From assembly GCA_026182355.1 (NCBI GenBank), contig JAPFBL010000001.1, positions 1,798,001 through 1,862,000 of the forward strand: a stretch of 64,000 bases of DNA. The letters run 5' to 3'. Both the position numbers and the translations under genes were made by a program. This document shows positions 12,797 through 23,538 of the stretch, piece by piece. The notes below the pieces were generated by a model. That model made no database searches, was not told the origin of the DNA, and saw only the letters and a program-made list of their open reading frames with translations. Origin of the DNA: Hermatobates lingyangjiaoensis (taxonomy: Eukaryota; Arthropoda; Insecta; Hemiptera; Hermatobatidae). The stretch's first letter is position 1. Each line of letters begins with the position of its first letter.

Positions 12797-13420
12797 TAAG
12801 GTCCTGGACAATCCGAACAGAATAATGTTAACTTCCACACCAACAGGAACACAACCCTTTAGAATGACTGGCTCAATGTTTTCCTTTAATCAAAAACTAA
12901 TAATCCTCCCTAGTCCATCAACTCTTCATAATCGGAGGTCCTGATTCCTGTCAAGGAAGTCAACAGCAAAATCTTTATGAAGATTTATAGTCTGTAGAAA
13001 ATGTTTCAAGCACCAATATACAATATATATATTTCTTTAATGACCAGGCAATCACGTGAATGATGGAAGAACATTAAGAGTAAAAAAATACTAACTGCTT
13101 AAAATCATACACCATTATTAGTTTATTAGTTCCAATGAAGGAACTGTTCAGTGCTGTGGAGCACAAACTGCTTCAGGTAGTATCTTTGGCTGTTCATCGT
13201 AAAACTGACATAGGAAAGTTTCAATACTTATTTACATTCCAGTTCTTATAAAAAGTTTTCGATACATATTCATATATACATTTCCATCTTTTTCCTTCGT
13301 CAAATTAACTTTTCCTTTTTTATCTCCAGTCATCGTAGTTGATGACCATGATAAATTATAGTCACATTGTTTTTTTGAAGCTCAAATTTAAAGCAATAGT
13401 TTTTCATATAAGAGGATCAA
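12797..13420. repeat. Local duplication flanking exon 6, copy B
   Basis: This is the same-orientation partner of 11436-12000, offset by about 1.36 kb at its start and about 1.45 kb at its end, so the copies have gained or lost sequence internally. It lies just upstream (in gene direction) of exon 6. No second copy of the exon is visible at the position it would occupy if the whole 1.4-kb unit had been duplicated. Confidence 0.65.
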
Positions 13421-13589
13421 TGTTTATCAATCTTAATGATGACATGATTCTCCAATACACATCCACTGCACTCATATTTTAATACTGCACATTTTCTACT
13501 TTAATACCTGTAAATTTAAGTAATCAAATCATCACTTTTCAGGACTCCTTTTAAATTTTCATGACGCTACTTCGATGATTGCAGTTTGG

Positions 13590-14298
13590 TGGGATTGTAT
13601 AGTGTACGTGGGTGGGATTATATAATGAATTCTTGATGATATCTGAATCTGTGTCAGTGGGACTACATAATGTATTCTTTATGAAATCTGAATGTGTGTG
13701 GGTGGGAGTATATAATGTATTCTTGATGATATCTGAATGTGTGTCAGTGGGACTATATAATGTATTCTTGATGATATTTGAATCTGTGTGAGTGGGATTA
13801 TATAATGTATTCTTGATGATATCTGAATGTGTGTGGAAGGAATTATATAATGTATTCTTGATGATATCTGAATGGGTTTGGATGGAATTGTATAATGTAT
13901 TCTTGATAATATCTGGATGTGTGTGGGTGGAATTGTATAATGTATTCTTGATGATATCTGGATGTGTGTGGGTGGAATCGTATAATGTATTCTTGATGAT
14001 ATCTGGATGTGTGTGGGTGGAATCGTATAATGTATTCTTGATGATATCTGAATGTGTGTGGAAGGAATTATATAATGTATTCTTGATGATATCTGAATGG
14101 GTTTGGATGGAATTGTATAATGTATTCTTGATAATATCTGGATGTGTGTGGGTGGAATTGTATAATGTATTCTTGATGATATCTGGATGTGTGTGGGTGG
14201 AATCGTATAATGTATTCTTGATGATATCTGGATGTGTGTGGGTGGAATTGTGTAATGTATTCTTCATGATATCTGAATGTGTATCCGTGAGTGGGATT
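13590..14298. repeat. 45-bp minisatellite with higher-order structure
   Basis: Units of 45 bp (typical words TATAATGTATTCTTGATGAT and CTGGATGTGTGTGGGTGG) repeat about 15 times. Because 45 is a multiple of three, both strands stay open: a 15-residue repeat such as YNVFLMISGCVWVEL on the plus strand and a THTHPDIIKNTLYNS type on the minus strand. From about 13810 to 14240 a block of five unit variants (225 bp) is itself duplicated almost exactly, giving a higher-order repeat. The open frames look like by-products of the unit length. Decayed units continue after the insertion at 14310-15039. Confidence 0.9.
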
Positions 14299-14309
14299 AA
14301 TAGTGTTTT

Positions 14310-15039
14310 AAATCATTAGTTGTGCAATCCGTAATTGTGTGGTATTTACTCATCTGAGGTAAAATGGATAAACCAACAAAAGTCTCCACACAAATGAAGT
14401 TTTATTCAACGCGTTTCGAACACTTTGTGTTCATCATCAGTAAGACACTATAATGCAAATTATATCTAATTAGTTACAAAAATTAGAGTGAAATAATAAA
14501 ATTCAATTAAGAGAATTTAAGACATACCCAAGGATGTGGTACTGACGGGTTGGTCAAGTGAAAACAACTAGTAGGAAACAGATCCGTTGCGAAAGAGTGG
14601 GGATAGGCAGGCATATAGGAGATAAGGTGACAAAGGCTTCGGGTATGCTTGAAAACCGTTCTTGAAAAAAAAAAGTTTCTTTCCTCTAAATTATTGGTTC
14701 TGGCCTTCTCTATTTCAGTTAACGGTTTTCAAGCATACCCGAAGCCTTTGTCACCTTATCTCCTATATGCCTGCCTATCCCCACTCTTTCGCAACGGATC
14801 TGTTTCCTACTAGTTGTTTTCACTTGACCAACCCGTCAGTACCACAACCTTGGGTATGTCTTGAATTCTCTTAATTGAATTTTATTATTTCACTCTAATT
14901 TTTGTAACTAATTAGATATAATTTGCATTATAGTGTCTTCCTGATGATGAACACAAAGTGTTCGAAACGCGTTGTTGCTGTTGAATAAAACTTCATTTGT
15001 GTGGAGACTTTTGTTGGTTTATCCATTTTACCTCAGAAT
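14310..15039. mobile_element. Palindromic Penelope-type insertion, ACGCGT family
   Basis: About 300-bp arms face each other around a short spacer near 14662-14720. An 11-bp direct repeat, AATAGTGTTTT, flanks the block at 14299-14309 and 15040-15050 and is the likely target-site duplication inside the minisatellite. Each arm has an outward ribozyme-like motif: CTGATGA - GAACAC AAA GTGTTC - GAA - ACGCGT - T, at 14941-14973 on plus and 14407-14440 on minus. The end sequence GAGTAAATACCACAC is shared with the copies at 33186-33500 and 50790-50925. The arms are nearly identical, so the insertion looks recent. Confidence 0.75.
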
Positions 15040-15050
15040 AATAGTGTTTT

Positions 15051-15360
15051 TATGAAGAGTAGACCTTTGTAGGTGGATGGGATTGAATAGTGTATTATTG
15101 ATGATGCATGAATGTGTGCGGCTGACATTGCATAGTGTTATGATGATGTTTGGATGTCTTTAAGTTGGTTGGATTGAATAGGGCATTTATGTTGATGTAT
15201 GGACGTGTATAGGTGAAATTATGTAGTGTTCCTTAAGATCTTTGTAGGTGGATGGGATGATATAATATTTTCTTAATGTTACATGAATGAGTGCTGGAGG
15301 AATCTTACAGTATCGTGATGATGTTTGGATGTCTATAGGGTTGGATTTTGGAAGATGTCT
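15051..15360. repeat. Decayed right part of the minisatellite
   Basis: GATGATGTTTGGATGTC, GTGGATGGGATTGAATAG and similar words recur at irregular 40-90 bp spacing. These are diverged relatives of the 45-bp units on the other side of the palindromic insertion, showing that the array originally extended at least this far. A final unit-like stretch near 16090-16130 lies beyond the Penelope fragments. Confidence 0.6.
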
Positions 15361-15384
15361 GGATATATATATATATTATTAAAA

Positions 15385-15632
15385 TAAGCAGCAGCTTCTG
15401 CATTGACCAGTTTCTTGTTGACACTCTCTAGTTTTCGTATCACTTTGTGGTGAGACTCTGGTAGCTTCCAAAGAAGGTTAGCAAAAGACATTAACACACA
15501 CAATAAACATTTATTGTGTGTGTTAATGTCTTTTGCTAACCTTCTTTGGAAGCTACCAGAGTCTCACCGCAAAGTGATACGAAAACTAGAGAGTGTCAAC
15601 AAGAAACTGGTAAATGCAGAAGCTGCTGCTTA
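15385..15632. mobile_element. Palindromic Penelope-like coding remnant
   Basis: An inverted repeat with arms 15385-15507 and 15510-15632. Each arm, read outward, encodes LWKLPESH(R/H)KVIRKLE followed by SVNKKLVNAEAAA. The same peptide appears at 57070-57490 with an extension NICLRKDLLSSYTN. A short basic helical stretch ending in a C-L-x(3)-L-L-P-x-(Y/F)-T motif looks like the N-terminal part of Penelope-like ORFs, upstream of the reverse transcriptase. That assignment is from pattern memory, not alignment. TA-rich DNA flanks both sides. Confidence 0.6.
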
Positions 15633-15654
15633 GGGAAGACCTGCTGCCATTGTA

Positions 15655-15885
15655 CACAAATATATATATATATATAAGAAATGGGAAAACAAGACTAAGA
15701 TCTTTCAACCGTAACACGCGGTCTTCGTCAGAGTCAAAAGCCCAACTGATAAAAAGCATTCACATAAACACGTGAAATAACAATCAATGATCAAACCACA
15801 ATAAGAAATGGTGAAACAAGACTAAGATCTTTCAACCGTAACAAGCGGTCTTCGTCATTGTTATTTCACGTGTTTATGTGAAAGC

Positions 15886-15922
<37 letters not shown>

Positions 15923-16065
15923 TTTAATTGTTTGCCTATCTTTATCTTCTCATATTTCCTAGATACTTTTTCCAGTCTTCTTATTAAGATAGACAAACAA
16001 TTTAATGAAATATGTTTAAAAGAAGGCCTGCTCCCTAAGTACACACACACACATATATATATATA
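15655..16065 (-). mobile_element. Tandem Penelope-type repeat units, AGATCT family
   Basis: Two direct copies (about 15678-15780 and 15800-15885) on the minus strand carry the core CTGACGA - ACCG hairpin CGGT - GAA - AGATCT - T (15696-15731; the second copy, 15824-15858, has ATGACGA). A shared neighbouring word ATTTCACGTGTTTATGTGAA follows. TA microsatellites at 15658-15677, 15889-15920 and 16051-16065 separate the pieces. The stretch 15974-16040 encodes on the plus strand KIDKQFNEICLKEGLLPKYT, matching the Penelope-type N-terminal motif of 57070-57490. Confidence 0.6.
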
Positions 16066-17733
16066 AGTACGTGTGATTGCATATGTATTTATGATAATGC
16101 CTTGATTTGTATGGTGGGTGGCGTTGAATAAAGAGAACTGAATTGAGAATTCTGAATTGAATAAATGAACATAAAACTTATAAACAGAATAATATCAGGA
16201 CATAAATGGACGTGTAAGGATTATTTTTATTACCTGTATTAAAAATATTTAGTAAGTTAATTACTAATGATTTACTTCTAGTATCATTATTTGCTTTCAT
16301 ATTTAATTAATAAGCAATCACTAATCTGATTACATTTTATTATTACATCCGTCATTATAATGTCATGTCGGCTTTCATTTTTGTAAGTGTCTTGAACCAT
16401 ACTTCCGCTTACTGATTATTTTATCAGATATTTATTATTGCACTTTTAAATTTGTATATTTCTAGTTCTTCTACTATATTCAGACTTTAAACTTTGTCCT
16501 ATTTTTATTAAGCACATTGCATTTTTAATCAACTGGTTTAATAGTCAGATTTCTAACATTATTGGAAGTATTATTAATGTGTTCTTTAAATGTTTGTTTT
16601 AGGGTACTTCCTGTTATTCCTAAGTTCGTTTACAATTCCCACATGTTAGCTTATATCATTCATTTTCATTATGTTCATTGGTTCTATGTTCTGTTATTTT
16701 GGTTATTAGTTTTGGAATCAATCTTCAGAATTTAGTTTAGTGAACAGGTCGTTATACTTCCTACAATTCTAAAGAGTTAGCTCAGTTGCTCTTGAAGATG
16801 GAGAGTGTTAGAAATATGTCCAGCGACCTCATAGTAATACAGGTAGCAAGATCTTTTGTTAATTTAACTTGGACAAAACTTGTTTAATTGGATTGTGAAA
16901 TTTTGTTTTAATTACTTGAAATATACACAAATTTGCGCAGATATCTAAACTGAACAGTAGTGTTCAAATATGTAGTGACCTAAGGTGTTGAATTTAATAG
17001 TTTTGTTGAAATTCCTGTTTTATTAACATCCCCTTTGAACTTGATTATGACATTGCTGGGTACTAGTGACATTTCAGCATGATATGTCACTAGTGTTTTT
17101 TAGCAAATGCACCATATGTCTGATCAATTTTTATGGCACAGAGAGCCTTGATCGACCCCCAAGATTGTTTAATACTTTACGATTAGTTTTTTTAACACCG
17201 ACCATGAGCTGGCCGTAAGTACCTCTATCGCAATAACGCAACATTCCTTTTCTAATGAGTCACACCTCATAGTTTTTCACTTTTTTTTAAAACTTCACTT
17301 TATATTACTGACGTTATTTTCTTTTTTTGTCACAACTTAAATTCAAGCATTTTCCCTTTCTTTATAAAAATGCTAAGTCTAAAAAATAGAAACAACTCGT
17401 AAAGAAGTTGTGCTTATTTGAAATAGATAGTTTTATGTGTTTCGTTAAAAAACAAAAAAGACAAGATTACAGGAAAGGCCATGTGGGAGGTATTTTATTC
17501 GGGCGTGTGGGTGTAAGACAAAACATAATTGGATTGAAAGCCATTGAACACAAGGGAATACAACACTCGGCGCCTAGCGAAGTTCATAAAGACGATTGTT
17601 AGAAACCAGAAAAAAAACCCCAAAGAGTAGTGTAAGATAGCAAGGATATCTAGTCCCATCTATGGAGTTTAATCCTGACACACTGAACAACGGCACACAA
17701 GTATTATTGATCAACAAATGAGAAATATCTTAC

Positions 17734-17778
17734 CGATGTTACTGAGACAGAGTCTTCTTCATCCCGATCACTGTTGCC
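17734..17778 (-). CDS. sowah: SOWAH exon 5 (45-bp linker exon)
   Basis: This exon encodes 15 residues, GNSDRDEEDSVSVTS, protein positions about 272-286. It is an acidic, serine-rich linker immediately before the ankyrin region. The acceptor TATTTTTTGCAG and donor TCG/GTAAGA are both strong, and the exon is phase 0 at each end. It therefore joins exon 4 (ending RRLLK) and exon 6 (starting LQLDP) in frame. Its small size means recognition by sequence similarity alone is weak. The call rests on the two good splice sites, matching phase, strand, order and a composition typical of SOWAH linkers. Because it is symmetrical (0-0), it could be skipped without a frameshift. Confidence 0.72.
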
Positions 17779-18471
17779 CTGCAAAAAATACTTTAATTAA
17801 TGCAATTATAATTATACAATTTTATTAAACTTATCTCAAAGTAAGACGGTCATGGCCAAATATTTATATAAAATATATGTATTAAATTCAACACATTAAT
17901 TTAGTAATAACCAATTAATTCACTTGTGTCCAGGAGGACATCTTCAAGTGAGGTTTAGTCGGTCTGGGTACAAACCTAAACACAGATAAGAAATCAAAAA
18001 TATTCCAAGTACAATAAATTAATGCTATTAGTAGCTCCGATCCATTGATAACATGATGTAGTTAAACGAAACTCATTTTTAAAATAAAATAGAATTGAAT
18101 TACTGATTATATTTATCATAGAACACAACCTGAAAGAGAACATTGATGGGTATCATGGCATCTCTGCAACTCCGAAACTGGCCCTTCTTTATTAAAATTT
18201 CACCACTAATAAACACCTATCAATCAGAAAGTTGGAAAGTAGACACTCATTTTCACTGAACACGAATGTCCAGTGAATGTCATACGAATGTATGACAAAG
18301 AGAATACATGCAACAAGAAGACAGAAGGTATTCCTACATAAAACTATGAGAGATATAGCTGTTAGATATAGGGTAGATAATACTTAGCTATATTGAAAAG
18401 CTAAAAGTAAAGTATGATTGACTATGAATTTAATAACAACATTTACAGTGACTAAACATTGTAGTGATAAA

Positions 18472-18682
18472 AGCAGAATTGAAGATCTTTACCAACTTGT
18501 TCAATAAATGCAGGACATTGTTCCACCTCTTCTGCAGTAGTCTTAGTTATGGGGTAAACTGGTAATGGCATTAAAATCCGCATTTTCATCAGTATCAACA
18601 TAGTATCACAAAGAGAACCATCTAGGGTATTAATTAACACAGTAGTCGGATCAGTCTCATTCAATGAATTGTGACAAGCCAA
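18472..18682 (-). pseudogene. Unrecognised coding-like fragment
   Basis: A minus-strand frame stays open for about 70 codons after a stop near 18690. It reads like protein: NETDPTTVLINTLDGSLCD, then MKMRILMPLPVYPITKTTAEE and CPAFIEQVGK. No good acceptor precedes it and no ATG begins it. As an extra SOWAH exon it has no family support. It is more likely a fragment of a transposon protein or a retrocopied gene. I cannot name the source. Confidence 0.35.
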
Positions 18683-18900
18683 AGAAACAGATCACCGAAA
18701 GTCAATTCATAAAGGAAACATTATGGTATCAGCATTTATTAAACCGAATTTTGATTGTATGATTAATGTTAACCCGGTCTGTTAAAATTGGAATAAATGT
18801 CTCAGCTGTTAGATTCCCCAGTATAATGAAGTCAGTCTTCAATTTTTCACATTATATTATTATTTTATAATATTATTTCTATCTGATATTTTTTTAATTA

Positions 18901-19205
18901 GTTAAACCGATCCTCTAGTGGGTGATAACATCAGCCGTTTACCGTGTTTCTTTTTTGATCGGTGATTCTTCAGATTCTACATAGTGAGTCTTAAATTTTG
19001 ACTAACTATAGTGAATTTCGAGTAGGGATCTTTAACGAGTACCTGACACCGTACAGGCTAAGGACTAGCGGCTTAACATCCTCAACAATGAACTCAGCTT
19101 TATTCATCTCCAGCGTGAATAAATTGAGGGCCAGGTGGGGATCGAACCCCGGACTACCAGCCCAGAGGCGAGTACGATAACCACAAAGCTAACCTGGACC
19201 CCTAA
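18901..19205 (-). mobile_element. tRNA-derived SINE, tail type A
   Basis: Read on the minus strand it starts with a tRNA-like head containing box A-like GGTTAGCTTTGTGG and a clear box B, GGTTCGATCCC, with CTCGCCTC between them. A central region follows (GACGTTAA-like remnant, TACTCGTTAAAGATCCCTAC). The tail runs through AAATTTAAGACTCAC, then ATCACCGATC and TTATCACCCACTAG. A loose direct repeat CTGATATT borders both sides (18882 and 19206). It is not a working tRNA gene: the head cannot form a full acceptor stem. Confidence 0.75.
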
Positions 19206-20188
19206 CTGATATTATAATTACACTTATTTTCCATTTTTTTTCTTTGATTTATTTCTTTCACCCCAAATTTCTCAAAAAGTTTAAGAATTGAATTACTGAT
19301 TAATTGAATTACCAAAAACTTCCCTACTTTCATTTGGTCATACAGACAATCCTTTCAATGAAGAGTGATGATTTTTTTTAATGGTAATACATGTAAAGCC
19401 ACTATCAAGATATTATAGATTAAGAAGACCTAGTACGACTTTTCGAATTGTTAAGAACCTCCAATATATTAATTCATCGCCAACCGTATGATGGCGATAT
19501 AATTATTAATATTATTTATATAAAATAATGTCAAATTGTATGATTACCTGCTACTGCCAATCCCTAAATTGTTACTGAGCATTTATAAATTGTTTCGTAC
19601 AAATTCTTCATCAATTAAGAGTTATTTTTGTAAGTTTTTAACTAAACTAGAAGACTGCTGACAAAAGAAACGCACTGTAAATTCTAAAATATTCAATTGG
19701 TAATAAAATATACAAATTGAAAATAAAATAACATAAAATAGAGAATACGATTTGTAATCAAACGAACAAAGATAAGGAACTCTTTAATTGGGTTGAAGTA
19801 GGACTCTACAAAGAAGCAGACTAGGGTAGACGAACATCGCTTTACTGAATGGTTCTAAACTCTTCTGTCATCCTTCATAACCCTTCTTGTGAATCTAACT
19901 GTGGGGTCCATGTTAAGGTATGTAGCAAAAATGTATATATGTATTGAAGAATACGTTTAGTAGAAATAGAAAACTCTGCTATTATCTATTATTATTGATA
20001 ATACAACAGTATATTCATTTACACTTTATTTTATTACTCGGATTGTGTTTTCACTACAATAACACTTGCTTTTTCTGTTCAAACTATCTATATCTACGGT
20101 TATAAAAGTAAAAGGAAGACTGTTAGACAAAATCTAGACTAACTACGGTTAAAAAATACAAACCCACGATACTAGCCAAGACAAGTAC

Positions 20189-20256
20189 CTCCTGACAGTA
20201 TGAACATCTGCCCATTTCTACAAGTTTTTCTTCGCAGTCAATCTTGCATTCCAATT
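20189..20256 (-). other. Candidate cryptic exon
   Basis: On the minus strand a good acceptor (AATAATTTCAG) and donor (GAG/GTACTT) enclose 68 bp. With one base supplied from upstream it reads ELECKIDCEEKLVEMGRC then SYCQE, a Cys-rich peptide (CxxxC and CxxC). It leaves in phase 0 but needs entry in phase 1, while exon 4 ends in phase 0, so it does not fit between exons 4 and 5. It could belong to an unseen transcript, or be a decoy or a transposon piece. Confidence 0.2.
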
Positions 20257-21559
20257 CTGAAATTATTTAAACTTTCTTCCTGCAGGTTTACATATTCAGA
20301 TTACAAACACTAAAACAGTTTAATGTTACCTTTATGGAAAGTTTCTTCCCACCATATTATAAATCGTTACACAACTATATTAGATAATATAAATTGTACT
20401 TAAAGGTCTAAAGCAGTCATTAGACTATAAAGTAAATATGAAGATCGTTAAGTAAATGGTACGATGTTTCCAGCAATGAAGGTCCGTAAAAATGTAACAG
20501 CTAGTTATGGAGTAAAACTGAAATGATTCATTTATGGATCCTCAAAACAGGTATTAATTCATCTTCTTGCGAATACTTAAGAATTTAATAAATGAACAAC
20601 AGTGCATTATATTGAACATATGTCAAAAGGTTGTAGCTGAACATACGAGTATGTCCTCTTTCGTTGAAGCTGTACAGGATGCACTTGCTGGTTATTAATC
20701 AAGGTAGTCGTGGAAGAGAATATTAATAAGGAGCTTCAGATATTAAGGTATTAATATTTTACCTAGTGAGTATTAGCATAATGTTGACCGCATAAACAAA
20801 TAAACACTAAAGGAATACATATATCCATAAGAAAGTGAAACTATGCAATGCTGCCTACTGGGAAACCGAGATCGACATTTGTTCTCAAAATTTGCCCACT
20901 TTATTTGTGCTCTAAGGGTGCCCATAAACAATAATATGCTTAATCGCACCACTTAATACTTGAACTAAACTAAGAGTAAATGAGTTTCTAACAAGTTTCC
21001 AGATGAAAGAAACAGTTCATCTGTAATGCCACTGACTGAATCGTAGAGGAAGCCACAAGAATTTTAATAAACATTATACATACGGTAACTTGAACATATT
21101 AAATCAAAAATTAAACAACTACACTGGTCATACAGTTTAGGTTACACTAAATGTTTAGATAATTCGAACACATAAAATTGAATGATGCTTTAAATAATGA
21201 AAAAAGTGATGATAATTGAACTTGAAAAATAAGAGGTGACAAGTGTAAACCATGCAAGGTAGCAGAATTAATAACATATTAAGAGAGTAGAAATCTGTTC
21301 TAGATTATTAAACAGCATATCAGGAAGAAATACATGATGTGATTTGTATTTTAGAGAAAATTATAATAAGATTGTCATTTCGAATCTTCGTTTTAAGAAT
21401 TAATCAAAAGATAATTGTTGAAACCAAAAGTTTTGCAAATGAAGTAAAAATGCTCCTAAATCCACTTGATTCAGAACAATTAAATTCACATGTGTCCCGA
21501 GTTTTCGAGATTGGCAATTCCCCAGTATTCGAGCCTAACAAGTAAGTAGAGAGAAATGA

Positions 21560-21870
21560 GGAGGATAGGGACATGATTGCAGCTTGTTCATGCCTACGGC
21601 CTGGCGGGAACAAAACGACGGCCGATTCATTAGTCAGCGACTGGACGTGGCATCGGTTTTCAATCAGGCCGGAGACAAACGATCCATCAGTCCAACGGTC
21701 TAACTATGTTTGTTTAACTAAGCGGACAGGTTAATTTGTGGGACCTACCAAAGTCACGCCTCTATCTCCCATCGACTCCTACAAACCACTCGGGCCCCCC
21801 ACAGCCCAGCCAAGAGTCATCTACTAATGACAACCCTGAGAGCAGTGCCACACGAAGTGGATAACAGCGA
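21560..21870. other. GC-rich intronic island
   Basis: GC-rich, CpG-containing DNA without a credible exon. It contains GGTTTTCAATCAGGC at about 21655 and GGTTAATTTGTGGGACC at about 21729. Near-matches to both words occur with similar spacing in the island at 10886-11260. A candidate intronic regulatory element; no direct proof. Confidence 0.35.
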
Positions 21871-23504
21871 GACCGCTGACGAGCAAAACAAACTTCTATT
21901 ACCTTTAGAGAATAAGAAGAGGAAAGATTAACTAGGAGTAGAAGAAAAACATTGAACACAATATATCAAATTACTCTTTTATATTATAGTAACAAACATT
22001 TTGCAATTCTAATCATGATATTACTTCGGGTACTTTTACTTATATTTAGAATACCGATTTCTATGGCACTATGTAATGCAGCTTACGAGTTCAAGATATA
22101 TCTGATACAGCAGCGTCGTCTATATCTGTTTCCCATGTTCGGACTCATGCAGTTTTCAATCAATGCCCCAATGTTACAAATTAATTTTCATAGCCCCAGC
22201 AGGAGTCGAAATCTCTAGTTTCTCTTGTTATACAGACAACCACGTTTCTGTGTCAGTAACACATCCATCACCACCTACAAGAAGGGTGCATGACACCACT
22301 ATTGTCCCCGAACTACTAGGACTCTTAAACATCTTAGCAGCTATATATTAGCAGTCACTATTTCCACATATAGAAATAGTGACTCAGTTAGGCACTCAGT
22401 GAACAAGGAATTAATGTGAGCAATATTATATTAATGTTAATAACATTGAAAGGAGGTTATGTAAAACACATACGTTTGAAACAAATGCTTTCACAAAAAG
22501 ATGCAGAACTTCAATATCATTTTATAGACGATCAATCTTTAGCAGTCAGGCAGAGAAACCCTATAAATAAGTAAATTTAATGTTACTTCTGATTTTATAA
22601 CTGTTCTAATTCATTACTAATAGGCTTTTAAAGATGCACGTAGATAACAACTGCGAATATGGAGTATCACTAATGGACTTCAATCTTTATACAGCACAAT
22701 AATGAATGTACTGTATACAATTCTTTAAATGAATCTCCATAAAGAAGGAATGAATCCCACCATTGAATGTCCCATGTTTTCTTTATAATAATAAACCAGA
22801 TTTATTAAAGAAACAACTCTTTACACAATCATATTCGAAAAAAGGTTAAAGATATTTTACTTTAAACTGCTTTGGATGAGTAGAAAGTGTTAACCCACTT
22901 CCTATTTTTCAAGTCAGTAATCCAATTTAAAATCATTGTTATAGCTACTTGAATTGTAAATAAATAACATAACAGTATATAATATTAATTAATATAAACC
23001 ACCAGACTAGAGAACTGTCAAACAAATATTAATGACTTTTTAATCATCGAGAATAACGAGAGATTAATGCGAATTTTTCAAACATTTCAGAATTATCATT
23101 TTAGATAAATTTTAAACACGTAACGCTTTCTTTTTTCAACATGATTAGTAACAATTTTCCTCTTTCGTTTCTTATTTCTATAACTAAAACAGTAAATCGT
23201 TTAAGACCATGAAAATATCACATAATTTTACTGTACTTCATACAAGATTGTAATTACGTTATATGAGAATTCAGCAAATGTGAGTAGATTTCAAAAAGTG
23301 CCTACGTTATGGGGTAGTGGAATGGTCTTCTTATATTATCTTAAATTTAAATTAGATTTTTTTGTATATTAAATGTTTAGTATTTTTTACTTTACTATAA
23401 GTAAAGTATAGTGATCGTGAAAAAATTCGATCTCGAGATTTTGACAGAATTACATGTTTTGAGGTCCCAGAAGTCGTTTTATGAAGTTTTTACGATGATG
23501 TCTG

Positions 23505-23538
23505 TGTGTGTGTGTGTGGGTGGGTGGGTGGGTGGGTG
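23505..23538 (+). repeat. (TG)n(GGGT)n tract with G-quadruplex pattern
   Basis: TGTG repeats pass into five consecutive GGG runs separated by single T (23518-23536), the most favourable class of G-quadruplex motif. It sits in a stretch (23450-23680) with the phrasing of an interspersed repeat (ACGATGATGTCTGTGTG, then GATCAAGTTGATATTTTACA). Confidence 0.7.

Larger units (their letters stand above)
12385..17733 (-). other. sowah: Intron 5 of the SOWAH gene
   Basis: About 5.3 kb lies between a GTAAGA donor after exon 5 and the TTTCAG acceptor of exon 6. It contains duplication copy B (12797-13420), the 45-bp minisatellite (13590-14298 and its decayed right part 15051-15360), the palindromic insertion 14310-15039, and Penelope fragments (15385-16065). 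From 16080 to 17733 the DNA is AT-rich. A 64-codon open frame at 17408-17602 there has no recognisable similarity and no supporting signals. Confidence 0.75.

Noticed and set aside
13551..14319. Long open frames on both strands (238 and 175 codons) that could be read as repeat proteins
   Set aside because: They coincide exactly with the 45-bp minisatellite. Open frames on both strands follow from the unit length, and there is no promoter, splice or domain evidence.
14662..14874. 70-codon frame inside the palindrome
   Set aside because: Not shared as a protein with other family members; part of a non-coding terminal repeat.
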